From Adiantum capillus-veneris (lineage: Eukaryota; Streptophyta; Polypodiopsida; Polypodiales; Pteridaceae), in contig CM043968.1 of the NCBI GenBank assembly GCA_014529385.2, positions 132,440,018-132,504,017 on the forward strand: 64,000 nt of DNA, in the 5' to 3' direction. Shown piece after piece: positions 47,107 through 59,188 of the stretch. Within the stretch, counting starts at the first letter, position 1, and the number at the start of each line of letters is the position of its first letter. The position numbers and the translations under genes are program-made. Under the pieces are notes generated by a model, which worked only from the letters and a program-made list of their open reading frames with translations, searched no databases and was not told the DNA's origin.

Positions 47107-48726
47107 ACTTTGTACATGTCTTGAGGTGAGGTGTCTTTTATGGTTAGGTCAATGCTATTTTGTGTTAGTATGTTAGCGGTTAGTGTTAGTAATCACTAGA
47201 AAGTTAATGATATATTTACAATGGGTAGAATGGGGTGGATGGTTGGAGTAAGATGGTTTAATGAAGGGAGAAAATCCTTGTGATGGTGAAGCTTGAAGAT
47301 GTTTTGGACTTACTTGTGTAGGTTCTCAAAATGACCATCGATCTTCTTATTCGTCTTCTCTTCTTTACGCCACCGCCGCCAAGGTTGATCATCGTGATGA
47401 AAATGGTAATTCCGTTGATGAGATGTTTTGATTTGCAGAGGTTAAGCATGGTACACATGCTGAATTTATGTATATATATAAGGAGTAAGATGGAATTGTA
47501 CTTTGGAGATAATAGAGAGAGGCATAGAGATGGTGTATGTACATGGAGAGCTCATATGAGAGTTATGGGAGTAAGTGGGGAGGTTAATGGTGAAGAAGGT
47601 GAGAGAAACCATTGAAGGTGGAGGTTTGAGTGAGGGATTGAGAGGAATGTGTGTGCGTGTGTGTGTAGAAGTGTGGAAAGAGGTGAGAGAAGACTATGGG
47701 CTACTTGTGAGAAAAGTGGGCAGACTAGGGTCCACTCAAAAAATCATATCTCACCGCTGGTAGATCCAAAAATCATGAAACTATTTGAGGTGATTTTTCA
47801 AAGAGTGGGCTACATTTTCTCTTTTGACCAGCACTCCAAATTCAGAGTGGAGATGGATATTAAAAATCCCACCAAAAGACCTGTTTTTTCTTCACAAAAA
47901 GTCTTTAGTGGCCCCCTCCTTTGTTGAATTTGTACAATGCATCCAAGAGTGAGCCCCTCCTTTGTCATATCATAATACAAAGCATCCAAGTTTCCCTTGA
48001 CACATGCATGGAGGAGGATTATTGGTGAATAAAGAAATATATACATGGTGGGACTAGTGTATGGACTATTCATGGACTTTAGCTCAATGAGCACATGGTG
48101 TTAGAATAATGAGTAAAAATAATAATAAAAATATGGAGGAGTTATGGATATGGAACGATATTGGAATCATATGATATGGTCCCTCTTTGAATTATTTTGG
48201 GTGAAAGAGGAAAAGGTATCCAAGTAAATAATATAATAAACGTGACCAATGAGTAGAAATCAATTTTTTGTTTTTCACGAGGGTGAGGGTGAAAATGTGG
48301 GAGTGATTTGTATAAAGGAAAAATATAAGGTTAGAGTATGTACATATTGGCAAAAAATATACTTATGGTGTAAGAGGATGAAAGAAGGCATACAGAGGTT
48401 TAATAAAACACACACCTAAGTATAAATATTTAAATAAAATACCAGAATAATTATAAAAATCTCTATATTTAGGCCATATATATAATGCAATATTTACACA
48501 CAAATGGGCCATAATATATTTTATTTTTTTGATTTTATTTGTTTTTTTGACTCAACTAGCCCAGTGACTAGCTAGTTGAGGATTTTAAGAAGATATGGGA
48601 AAAGCCCCCTAACTCACACACGCCTATTTACAGTGAAATGGTAGGAATAGCCATAGTGTTTGGGCGAATTTGGTAGGGTGAGGTAGCTTACTATGGCAAT
48701 TATGGAAAGCCGAAAAACGGCTATCA
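46048..48726 (-). repeat. Array LTR 3
   Basis: 2679 bp. GA run 47066-47104, TATA 46884-46895 (minus). Confidence 0.93.
46884..46895 (-). promoter_or_regulatory. TATA box, array LTR 3
   Basis: Same motif as in LTR 1. Confidence 0.65.
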
Positions 48727-48844
48727 TTAGCCCCCCCCTTAGATAATGGTACATTCATGTACCATTTATCCGATCATACAACATGTAGATTGTGTAACGT
48801 CTGTCTTTGTCTGCTCTCATCTTTGAAGAACCTTTGTTGTATGA

Positions 48845-50965
48845 TTAAAAAACCTTGTGTGATATGAAAGGTTCTCGCGCCAATAGCATGATGAAATGAA
48901 GTGACGAAGTAAACCTCCTCCATCGAGAAAGTTTCCATAAGCACCCCCCAGGATCAAAGATCTTGAAATATCTTTCCCAAAGCGATATGTATGGTATGGA
49001 ATCACTTACTGATTTTGATTGAAGAAACTTGTAGATTTTACTGTTGTCCATCATTGCATCTATCACTATGAATGTGATATAAAAGATTGGTTGCTCTTTC
49101 TCCTGTGTAAAGTTGATGTATCTGCTACGATCTTCAAGAGCTTGTATGAGAAAATTCTTGAACTGTAGCTCATAAAATTCATTCAACCTGGGTAGGCTTA
49201 TCAACAAGTAAAAAATTCTATGACCTTCATGATTTAGGAAAGCTTGATCCATGCTTCCAGCTGCTATTGGAAAATATTGCAAATAGTTTACCACATAAGT
49301 AGATAATAGACAAAGGTTTCTATTGCTTCCAATACATTGGAAGAGAATAGATTTTGGTACTGATTGATAAAATATCCACATGTAGCAATCAACAAGTTTT
49401 TCATCTATGATGAAGACCAGAAGCATCACAATGTGCGACCTCCATACACCAAAGAACCAAATGAAGAAGATTTGGAAACATCCGTTTATCACCAGGTATT
49501 CATGTCCTCTTCCGCTTAAGAAGGTATGGTGTCCCCGATGAAAGGTATATGTGAAGAGAGGAGAAGTTGACCTTGAAGAGGTGAAACCCAATATGAAGAT
49601 GATTGGGGCTTCAAAAGCTTGGATTTCCTTGCTAAGAGATTGTCCCATGAATGAAGAGCCACCCACTAAAACACCATTGGAGAGAATGATACCCTTCTGA
49701 TAGTTTCCTTTTATGATTTTATCTTTTACTACTCTCCCATGTTCTTCATCCCCTTCTAAGCCCCCCCTTTGGCAAGGTTGTAACTCCTCACATCGTACCA
49801 CTTCAAAGGTTGATGGATTACTATTTGATTTTGTGAAACATTTGGCTTCTTGCATGATAGGTTCCTCCATGCTTAACATACATGGGTCATACCAATGCTT
49901 TTCAACATCCTCAAACACTTCTTCAAGATTATCCTCACATGGATTCAACTCACACTCTTCTACTTTGTTTTGGAGTTGGCATTCCATGTACACAATCAGC
50001 TCTTTATGATCAATGTGGTCTTAAATCTCTCCACCTATGATTTCATCTTCTTCTTCACTCTCTTCTTTTAGACAAGATACACTCTCAGAACATTCCATAA
50101 GATCAAGGTTACCTTCAAGGTCTTCATTCTCCATAGATTCATGTTGCACAAAAGCTTCGTCTGCTCGGACTAGAAATCGATCCTCCGCCAAAAGTTTGGA
50201 TGTATCCATTATTGAAACATCAATGCCATTTGAGATATCTTGTGTCGATTTTTGCATGCTTGTGATAAAGGTAGAAGAAAGAGATTCCACATTTGAATCT
50301 TGGCCACACACTTTAGCACTTGAATAATCAGTTGGCATGTAAGTAACTTCTTCAACATTTGTCGGAGTAGAAAGAGACAAGTATGGCAAATGAGATGACT
50401 CCTTGATAGAAACACTTTCATGATGGTTGGTTCTTCCAGCAGGATGGAAACCATTTTTGATGTAGAAGTACTTGTGAAACTTCCTTCGGGCAATAGTGAC
50501 CGCTTCTTCAAAGGTAGAGGGTCCACTACAAGTAACCTTAGTCTTTAGGAAAGGAGACAAACCCGAAATAAATTGATCCATTTTTACATAATCTGGAAAT
50601 GTAGAACTAAATCCACATCCTTTCCATTGACGAGAAAAAATATCCTCATAAGCATAGTAGTCTTCACCATGTTGTTGAAGTCTCCGTAGTGAAGCCCATG
50701 CTTTCTCCGTTGTTGGAACTTTAGAGAATCTGGCCTTCAAAGCTTTGGAAATTTGGGTATACCCATCTTCAATCTGAGAAGACATACTCCAAAACCATTG
50801 CTCAGCGTTGCCTCTAAGGCATAGCAATAGAAAATCCCCTTTTTCAATGTCATCCCTTTTACCAAGGATACGACAAACCATTCTAAAATCAACAAGAAAA
50901 TCATCAACATCTTCTTCTAGATTCCCGAAGAAGATTGGGATATCCTCAAAGGTATAGCGTGTCAT
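48845..50965 (-). pseudogene. Array gag-like gene, unit 3, split by the same stop as unit 2
   Basis: Gag part 50965-50021, then TAA; C-terminal part open 49993-48845. It shares the ATTTAA cluster with unit 2, so the two arose from one another after the change. Two further amino-acid differences from unit 2 are visible (HQSV to YQSV, KLFRW to KLSRW). Primer site at 51259-51275. Confidence 0.88.
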
Positions 50966-51279
50966 AGTCTCTCAATGCTAGAACCACACAAAGATTAGTT
51001 CCAAACAATCATTTTCTCTCCTGACATCAACTAACTACACAAAGTTTTGAAAGGTCTTTCAACATGAATTTTAGATTCTTATGTGAAAATGTTTTTTTCC
51101 TTTCTTATGTTATGCTAATCCAAACCATATTCTAGATCAATTTTTGTTGCCTTGAAATTAAACTCGGTCATACAAGTTTTCATGATTCATATAATCTACT
51201 TGATTATGCTAAAATTCAAGCATTCATGCAATACAACAACAATAAGCACAAAGTCAGTCCTCAGTGGGGGCACCAAAAT

Positions 51280-52295
51280 TGAGGCGGTCCGGGGCGGGCA
51301 ACAAGAGAGGCGACCTCTAAACACCCCTCAAGGCTCCCGTGCTGCTCAATTGGGGATGGGGCAACCACAAGCACAACACAACAACAAACCCACAGCCAAA
51401 CCCAAACAAAATAGGGGCACCACCTAGTTATGGTATGCGAACTAGGACGTAAGAGAGATTTTGGCACAACCAAGAAGATGCACCACACAACACACACAAA
51501 CAACCTCACACCAAGACACACACAAACTGGACCAGAGAGAGCTAGAGCAAAGGGAAGAGAGAGAGAAAATGATATTGCGTAATACCTTATTTGTAACTTG
51601 CAAATGGAGATGGTTCGTTATGATGCTATCGTAGAACTTGTATAAAACTCACTCAATGCTTAGTGATTGCTAAACATTGCCAAAACATACACACACTGTC
51701 TTCGGGTGTGGGAGACCTCTCACCACAATACCCTCTTACAATGGATACAAAAATGGCAATGAAAAACACACTAAAACACTTTCTAAAATCAAGATCAACC
51801 GATAAAAACTCAAATACACAAGTCACCTTGAATTCACCAAACCGTATTGCACAAATGGAAGGACGAAGATTTGAACGTCGAATCCCGCCTTTGATGCACC
51901 AAACCTCAATTTATTGATGATGAAGGAGCATATACAATAGTGGTTTTGAGATTTGTGGAACTCACGCTCTCTCACTTGCAATGTGTAGCTCGAAGGCTTC
52001 TCTCACACCAAGAGCGAAGCTCACAAGTGGTTGCTACACCTAAGTCTCTCCTCACGCATAGAGTGTTGGGGTGCTGTGTGAGATGTTGGAGGTTGTTTTA
52101 CAAGAAGGAGAGGGGCCTATTTATAGGTTGGAAACCCCTCATTAATATTATTGGAAATCCTAATTTACAAGCTAACAAATCAGGATTATGATTTTTTTGA
52201 ATATCAAAACATTGTGAGCCTTCTTTGTCTGCTTGAGTCATGGGTGTGGGCTCAAAAGAGAGCATTATTGATGGTAGATAAGGTGAGAGTAAGTA

Positions 52296-52340
<45 letters not shown>

Positions 52341-53960
52341 ACTTTGTACATGTCTTGAGGTGAGGTGTCTTTTATGGTTAGGTCAATGCTATTTTGTGTT
52401 AGTATGTTAGCGGTTAGTGTTAGTAATCACTAGAAAGTTAATGATATATTTACAATGGGTAGAATGGGGTGGATGGTTGGAGTAAGATGGTTGAATGAAG
52501 TGAGAAAATCCTTGTGATGGTGAATCTTGAAGAATTTTTGGACTTACTTGTGTAGGTTCTCAAAATGACCATCGATCTTCTTCTTCGTCTTCTCTTCTTT
52601 ACGCCACCGCCGCCAAGGTTGATCATCGTGATGAAAATGGTAATTCCGTTGATGAGATCTTTTGATTTGCAGAGGTTAAGCATGGTACACATGCTGAATT
52701 TATGTATATATATAAGGAGTAAGATGGAATTGTACTTTGGAGATAATAGAGAGAGGCATAGAGATGGTGTATGTACATGGAGAGCTCATATGAGAGTTAT
52801 GGGATTAAGTGGGGAGGTTAATGGTGAAGAAGGTGAGAGAAACCATTGAAGGTGCAGGTTTGAGTGAGGGATTGAGAGGAATGTGTGTGTGTGTGTGTGT
52901 AGAAGTGTGGAAAGAGGTGAGAGAAGACTATGGGCTACTTGTGAGAAAAGTGGGCAGACTGGGGTCCACTCAAAAAATCATATCTCACCGCTGGTAGCTC
53001 CAAAAATCATGAAAACATTTTAGGTGATTTTTCAAAGCGTGGGCTACATTTTCTCTTTTGACCACCTCTCCAAATTCAGAGTGGAGATGGATATTAAAAA
53101 TCCCACCAAAAGACCTGTTTTTTCTTCACAAAAAGTCTTTAGTGGCCCCCTCCTTTGTTGAATTTGTACAATGCATCCAAGAGTGAGCCCCTCCTTTGTC
53201 ATATCATAATACAAAGCATCCAAGTTGCCCTTGACACATGCATGGAGGAGGATTATTGGTGAATAAAGAAATATATACATGGTGGGACTAGTGTATGGAC
53301 TATTCATGGACTTTAGCTCAATGAGCACATGGTGTTAGAATAATGAGTAAAAATAATAATAAAAATATGGAGGAGTTATGGATATGGAAAGATATTGGAA
53401 TCATATGATATGGTCCCTCTTTGAATTATTTTGGGTGAAAGAGGAAAAGGTATTCAAGTAAATAATATAATAAACGTGACCAATGAGTAGAAATCAATTT
53501 TTTGTTTTTCATGAGGGTGAGGGTGAAAATGTGGGAGTGATTTGTATAAAGGAAAAATATAAGGTTAGAGTATGTACATATTGGCAAAAAATATACTTAT
53601 GGTGTAAGAGGATGAAAGAAGGCATACAGAGGTTTAATAAAACACACACCTAAGTATAAATATTTAAATAAAATACCAGAATAATTATAAAAATCTCTAT
53701 ATTTAGGCCATATATATAATGCAATATTTACACACAAATGGGCCATAATATATTTTATTTTTTTGATTTTATTTGTTTTTTTGACTCAACTAGCCCAGTG
53801 ACTAGCTAGTTGAGGATTTTAAGAAGATATGGGAAAAGCCCCCTAACTCACACACGCCTATTTACAGTGAAATGGTAGGAATAGCCATAGTGTTTGGGTG
53901 AATTTGGTAGGGTGAGGTAGCTTACTATGGCAATTATGGAAAGCCAAAAAACGGCTATCA
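51280..53960 (-). repeat. Array LTR 4
   Basis: 2681 bp. GA run 52298-52338, TATA 52116-52127 (minus). Confidence 0.93.
52116..52127 (-). promoter_or_regulatory. TATA box, array LTR 4
   Basis: Same motif as in LTR 1. Confidence 0.65.
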
Positions 53961-54078
53961 TTAGCCCCCCCCTTAGATAATGGTACATTCATGTACCATT
54001 TATCCGATCATACAACATGTAGATTGTGTAACGTCTGTCTTTGTCTGCTCTCATCTTTGAAGAACCTTTGTTGTATGA

Positions 54079-56199
54079 TTAAAAAACCTTGTGTGATATG
54101 AAAGGTTCTCGCGCCAATAGCATGATGAAATGAAGTGACGAAGTAAACCTCCTCCATCGAAAAAGTTTCCATAAGCACCCCCCAGGATCAAAGATCTTGA
54201 AATATCTTTCCCAAAGCGATATGTATGGTATGGAATCACTTACTGATTTTGATTGAAGAAACTTGTAGATTTTACTGTTGTCCATCATTGCATCTATCAC
54301 TATGAATGTGATATAAAAGATTGGTTGCTCTTTCTCCTGTGTAAAGTTGATGTATCTGCTACGATCTTCAAGAGCTTGTATGAGAAAATTCTTGAACTGT
54401 AGCTCATAAAATTCATTCAACCTGGGTAGGCTTATCAACAAGTAAAAAATTCTATGACCTTCATGATTTAGGAAAGCTTGATCCATGCTTCCAGCTGCTA
54501 TTGGAAAATATTGCAAATAGTTTACCACATAAGTAGATAATAGACAAAGGTTTCTATTGCTTCCAATACATTGGAAGAGAATAGATTTTGGTACTGATTG
54601 ATGAAATATCCACATGTAGCAATCAACAAGTTTTTCATCTATGATGAAGACCAGAAGCATCACAATGTGCGACCTCCATACACCAAAGAACCAAATGAAG
54701 AAGATTTGGAAACATCCGTTTATCACCAGGTATTCATGTCCTCTTCCGCTTAAGAAGGTATGGTGTCCCCGATGAAAGGTATATGTGAAGAGAGGAGAAG
54801 TTGACCTTGAAGAGGTGAAACCCAATATGAAGATGATTGGGGCTTCAAAAGCTTGGATTTCCTTGCTAAGAGATTGTCCCATGAATGAAGAGCCACCCAC
54901 TAAAACACCATTGGAGAGAATGATACCCTTCTGATAGTTTCCTTTTATGATTTTATCTTTTACTACTCTCCCATGTTCTTCATCCCCTTCTAAGCCCCCC
55001 CTTTGGCAAGGTTGTAACTCCTCACATCGTACCACTTCAAAGGTTGATGGATTACTATTTGATTTTGTGAAACATTTGGCTTCTTGCATGATAGGTTCCT
55101 CCATGCTTAACATACATGGGCCATACCAATGCTTTTCAACATCCTCAAACACTTCTTCAAGATTATCCTCACATGGATTCAACTCACACTCTTCTACTTT
55201 GTTTTGGAGTTGGCATTCCATGTACACAATCAGCTCTTTATGATCAATGTGGTCTATGATCTCTCCACCTATGATTTCATCTTCTTCTTCACTCTCTTCT
55301 TTTAGACAAGATACACTCTCAGAACATTCCATAAGATCAAGGTTACCTTCAAGGTCTTCATTCTCCATAGATTCATGTTGCACAAAAGCTTCGTCTGCTC
55401 GGACTAGAAATCGATCCTCCGCCAAAAGTTTGGATGTATCCATTATTGAAACATCAATGCCATTTGAGATATCTTGTGTCGATTTTTGCATGCTTGTGAT
55501 AAAGGTAGAAGAAAGAGATTCCACATTTGAATCTTGGCCACACACTTTAGCACTTGAATAATCAGTTGGCATGTAAGTAACTTCTTCAACATTTGTCGGA
55601 GTAGAAAGAGACAAGTATGGCAAATGAGATGACTCCTTGATAGAAACACTTTCATGATGGTTGGTTCTTCCAGCAGGATGGAAACCATTTTTGATGTAGA
55701 AGTACTTGTGAAACTTCCTTCGGGCAATAGTGACCGCTTCTTCAAAGGTAGAGGGTCCACTACAAGTAACCTTAGTCTTTAGGAAAGGAGACAAACCCGA
55801 AATAAATTGATCCATTTTTACATAATCTGGAAATGTAGAACTAAATCCACATCCTTTCCATTGACGAGAAAAAATATCCTCATAAGCATAGTAGTCTTCA
55901 CCATGTTGTTGAAGTCTCCGTAGTGAAGCCCATGCTTTCTCCGTTGTTGGAACTTTAGAGAATCTGGCCTTCAAAGCTTTGGAAATTTGGGTATACCCAT
56001 CTTCAATCTGAGAAGACATACTCCAAAACCATTGCTCAGCGTTGCCTCTAAGGCATAGCAATAGAAAATCCCCTTTTTCAATGTCATCCCTTTTACCAAG
56101 GATACGACAAACCATTCTAAAATCAACAAGAAAATCATCAACATCTTCTTCTAGATTCCCGAAGAAGATTGGGATATCCTCAAAGGTATAGCGTGTCAT
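54079..56199 (-). CDS. Gag plus unknown domain, intact 706-aa ORF of the array element
   Basis: The only intact copy. Residues 1-175 are a Retrotrans_gag-type capsid domain (MTRYTFEDIPIFFGNLEED; GNAEQWFWSM; DQFISGLSPFLKTKV; STFEEAVTIARRKFHKYF). Residues 176-325 are Ser/Thr-rich turning acidic (EESEEEDEIIGGEI). Residues 326-430 are acidic and Cys-containing. Residues 450-706 are an unrecognised domain with two adjacent hydrophobic segments (CFQIFFIWFFGVW at about 496-508 and HIVMLLVFII at about 511-520) that could span or bind a membrane. No zinc knuckle, protease DTG, YxDD or integrase motif is present. It probably forms the particle while another element supplies pol. The start is the first ATG after the leader, about 315 bases from the LTR. 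Primer site at 56493-56509. Confidence 0.85.
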   Translation of the reverse strand: MTRYTFEDIPIFFGNLEEDVDDFLVDFRMVCRILGKRDDIEKGDFLLLCLRGNAEQWFWSMSSQIEDGYTQISKALKARFSKVPTTEKAWASLRRLQQHGEDYYAYEDIFSRQWKGCGFSSTFPDYVKMDQFISGLSPFLKTKVTCSGPSTFEEAVTIARRKFHKYFYIKNGFHPAGRTNHHESVSIKESSHLPYLSLSTPTNVEEVTYMPTDYSSAKVCGQDSNVESLSSTFITSMQKSTQDISNGIDVSIMDTSKLLAEDRFLVRADEAFVQHESMENEDLEGNLDLMECSESVSCLKEESEEEDEIIGGEIIDHIDHKELIVYMECQLQNKVEECELNPCEDNLEEVFEDVEKHWYGPCMLSMEEPIMQEAKCFTKSNSNPSTFEVVRCEELQPCQRGGLEGDEEHGRVVKDKIIKGNYQKGIILSNGVLVGGSSFMGQSLSKEIQAFEAPIIFILGFTSSRSTSPLFTYTFHRGHHTFLSGRGHEYLVINGCFQIFFIWFFGVWRSHIVMLLVFIIDEKLVDCYMWIFHQSVPKSILFQCIGSNRNLCLLSTYVVNYLQYFPIAAGSMDQAFLNHEGHRIFYLLISLPRLNEFYELQFKNFLIQALEDRSRYINFTQEKEQPIFYITFIVIDAMMDNSKIYKFLQSKSVSDSIPYISLWERYFKIFDPGGCLWKLFRWRRFTSSLHFIMLLAREPFISHKVF

Positions 56200-56513
56200 A
56201 GTCTCTCAATGCTAGAACCACACAAAGATTAGTTCCAAACAATCATTTTCTCTCCTGACATCAACTAACTACACAAAGTTTTGAAAGGTCTTTCAACATG
56301 AATTTTAGATTCTTATGTGAAAATGTTTTTTTCCTTTCTTATGTTATGCTAATCCAAACCATATTCTAGATCAATTTTTGTTGCCTTGAAATTAAACTCG
56401 GTCATACAAGTTTTCATGATTCATATAATCTACTTGATTATGCTAAAATTCAAGCATTCATGCAATACAACAACAATAAGCACAAAGTCAGTCCTCAGTG
56501 GGGGCACCAAAAT

Positions 56514-57531
56514 TGAGGCGGTCCGGGGCGGGCAACAAGAGAGGCGACCTCTAAACACCCCTCAAGGCTCCCGTGCTGCTCAATTGGGGCTGGGGCAACC
56601 ACAAGCACAACACAACAACAAACCCACAGCCAAACCCAAACAAGATAGGGGCACCACCTAGTTATGGTATGCGAACTAGGACGCAAGAGAGATTTTGGCA
56701 CAACCAAGAAGATGCACCACACAACACACACAAACAACCTCACACCAAGACACACACAAACTGGACCAGAGAGAGCTAGAGCAAAGGGAAGAGAGAGAGA
56801 AAATGATATTGCGTAATACCTTATTTGTAACATGCAAATGGAGATGGTTCGTTATGATGCTATCGTAGAACTTGTATAAAACTCACTCAATGCTTAGTGA
56901 TTGCTAAACATTGCCAAAACACACACACACTGTCTTAGGGTGTGGGAGACCTCTCACCACAATACCCTCTTACAATGGATACAAAACTGGCAATGAAAAA
57001 CACACTAAAACACTTTCTAAAATCAAGATCAACCGATAAAAACTCAAATACACAAGTCACCTTGAATTCACCAAACCGTATTGCACAAATGGAAGGACGA
57101 AGATTTGAACGTGGAATCCCGCCTTTGATGCACCAAACCTCAATTTATTGATGATGAAGGAGCATATACAATAGTGGTTTTGAGATTTGTGGAACTCACG
57201 CTCTCTCACTTGCAATGTGTAGCTCGAAGGCTTCTCTCACACCAAGAGCGAAGCTCACAAGTGGTTGCTACACCTAAGTCTCTCCTCACGCATAGAGTGT
57301 TGGGGTGCTGTGTGAGATGTTGGAGGTTGTTTTACAAGAAGGAGAGGGGCCTATTTATAGGTTGGAGACCCCTCATTAAGATTATTGGAAATCCTAATTT
57401 ACAAGCTAACAAATCAGGATTATGATTTTTTTGAATATCAAAACATTGTGAGCCTTCTTTGTCTGCTTGAGTCATGGGTGTGGGCTCAAAAGAGAGCATT
57501 ATTGATGGTAGATAAGGTGAAAGTAAGTAAG

Positions 57532-57562
<31 letters not shown>

Positions 57563-59184
57563 TTACTTTGTACATGTCTTGAGGTGAGGTGTCTTTTATG
57601 GTTAGGTCAATGCTATTTTGTGTTAGTATGTTAGCGGTTAGTGTTAGTAATCACTAGAAAGTTAATGATATATTTACAATGGGTAGAATGGGGTGGATGG
57701 TTGGAGTAAGATGGTTGAATGAAGTGAGCAAATCCTTGTGATGGTGAAGCTTGAAGAAGTTTTGGACTTACTTGTGTAGGTTCTCAAAATGACCATCGAT
57801 CTTCTTCTTCGTCTTCTCTTCTTTACGCCACCGCCGCCAAGGTTGATCATCGTGATGAAAATGGTAATTCCGTTGATGAGATCTTTTGATTTGCAGAGGT
57901 TAAGCATGGTACACATGCTGAATTTATGTATATATATAAGGAGTAAGATGGAATTGTACTTTGGAGATAATAGAGAGAGGCATAGAGATGGTGTATGTAC
58001 ATGGAGAGCTCATATGAGAGTTATGGGATTAAGTGGGGAGGTTAATGGTGAAGAAGGTGAGAGAAACCATTGAAGGTGCAGGTTTGAGTGAGGGATTGAG
58101 AGGAATGTGTGTGTGTGTGTGTGTAGAAGTGTGGAAAGAGGTGAGAGAAGACTATGGGCTACTTGTGAGAAAAGTGGGCAGACTGGGGTCCACTCAAAAA
58201 ATCATATCTCACCGCTGGTAGCTCCAAAAATCATGAAAACATTTGAGGTGATTTTTCAAAGCGTGGGCTACATTTTCTCTTTTGACCACCGCTTCAAATT
58301 CAGAGTGGAGATGGATATTAAAAATCCCACCAAAAGACCTGTTTTTTCTTCACAAAAAGTCTTTAGTGGCCCCCTCCTTTGTTGAATTTGTACAATGCAT
58401 CCAAGAGTGAGCCCCTCCTTTGTCATATCATAATACAAAGCATCCAAGTTGCCCTTGACACATGCATGGAGGAGGATTATTGGTGAATAAAGAAATATAT
58501 ACATGGTGGGACTAGTGTATGGACTATTCATGGACTTTAGCTCAATGAGCACATGGTGTTAGAATAATGAGTAAAAATAATAATAAAAATATGGAGGAGT
58601 TATGGATATTGAAAGATATTGGAATCATATGATATGGTCCCTCTTTGAATTATTTTGGGTGAAAGAGGAAAAGGTATCCAAGTAAATAATATAATAAACG
58701 TGACCAATGAGTAGAAATCAATTTTTTGTTTTTCACAAGGGTGAGGGTGAAAATGTGGGAGTGATTTGTATAAAGGAAAAATATAAGGTTAGAGTATGTA
58801 CATATTGGCAAAAAAAATACTTATGGTGTAAGAGGATGAAAGAAGGCATATAGAGGTTTAATAAAACACACACCTAAGTATAAATATTTAAATAAAATAC
58901 CAGAATAATTATAAAAATATCTATATTTAGGCCATATATATAATGCAATATTTACACACAAATGGGCCATAATATATTTTATTTTTTTGATTTTATTTGT
59001 TTTTTTGACTCAACTAGCCCAGTGACTAGCTAGTTGAGGATTTTAAGAAGATATGGAAAAGGCCCCCTAACTCACACACGCCTATTTACAGTGAAATGGT
59101 AGGAATAGCCATAGTGTTTGGGTGAATTTGGTAGGGTGAGGTAGCTTACTATGGCAATTATGGAAAGCCGAAAAACGGCTATCA
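56514..59184 (-). repeat. Array LTR 5 (outer)
   Basis: 2671 bp, ending GGCTATCA next to ACGG. GA run 57532-57562, interrupted and shortest of the five. TATA 57350-57361 (minus). For a leftward element this is the 5' LTR of the whole array. Confidence 0.93.
57350..57361 (-). promoter_or_regulatory. TATA box, array LTR 5
   Basis: Same motif as in LTR 1. This is the promoter that would drive the outermost unit. Confidence 0.65.
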
Positions 59185-59188
59185 ACGG
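59185..59188 (+). repeat. Target-site duplication of the array, right copy
   Basis: ACGG directly after the LTR CA, followed by G3 gag text. Confidence 0.85.

Larger units (their letters stand above)
36631..59184 (-). mobile_element. Tandem array of a gag-only LTR retrotransposon: five LTRs, four internal regions
   Basis: LTR and internal region alternate as L-i-L-i-L-i-L-i-L: LTRs 36631-39310, 40792-43480, 46048-48726, 51280-53960 and 56514-59184; internals 39311-40791, 43481-46047, 48727-51279 and 53961-56513. The repeat period is about 5.23-5.26 kb; the first unit is 4.16 kb because of a deletion. The outer ends are TG and CA, flanked by a single ACGG duplication, so one insertion founded the array and it then grew by exchange between LTRs, or it inserted as a concatemer. 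All units read leftward. Internals encode gag plus an unknown domain and nothing of pol. Confidence 0.95.
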
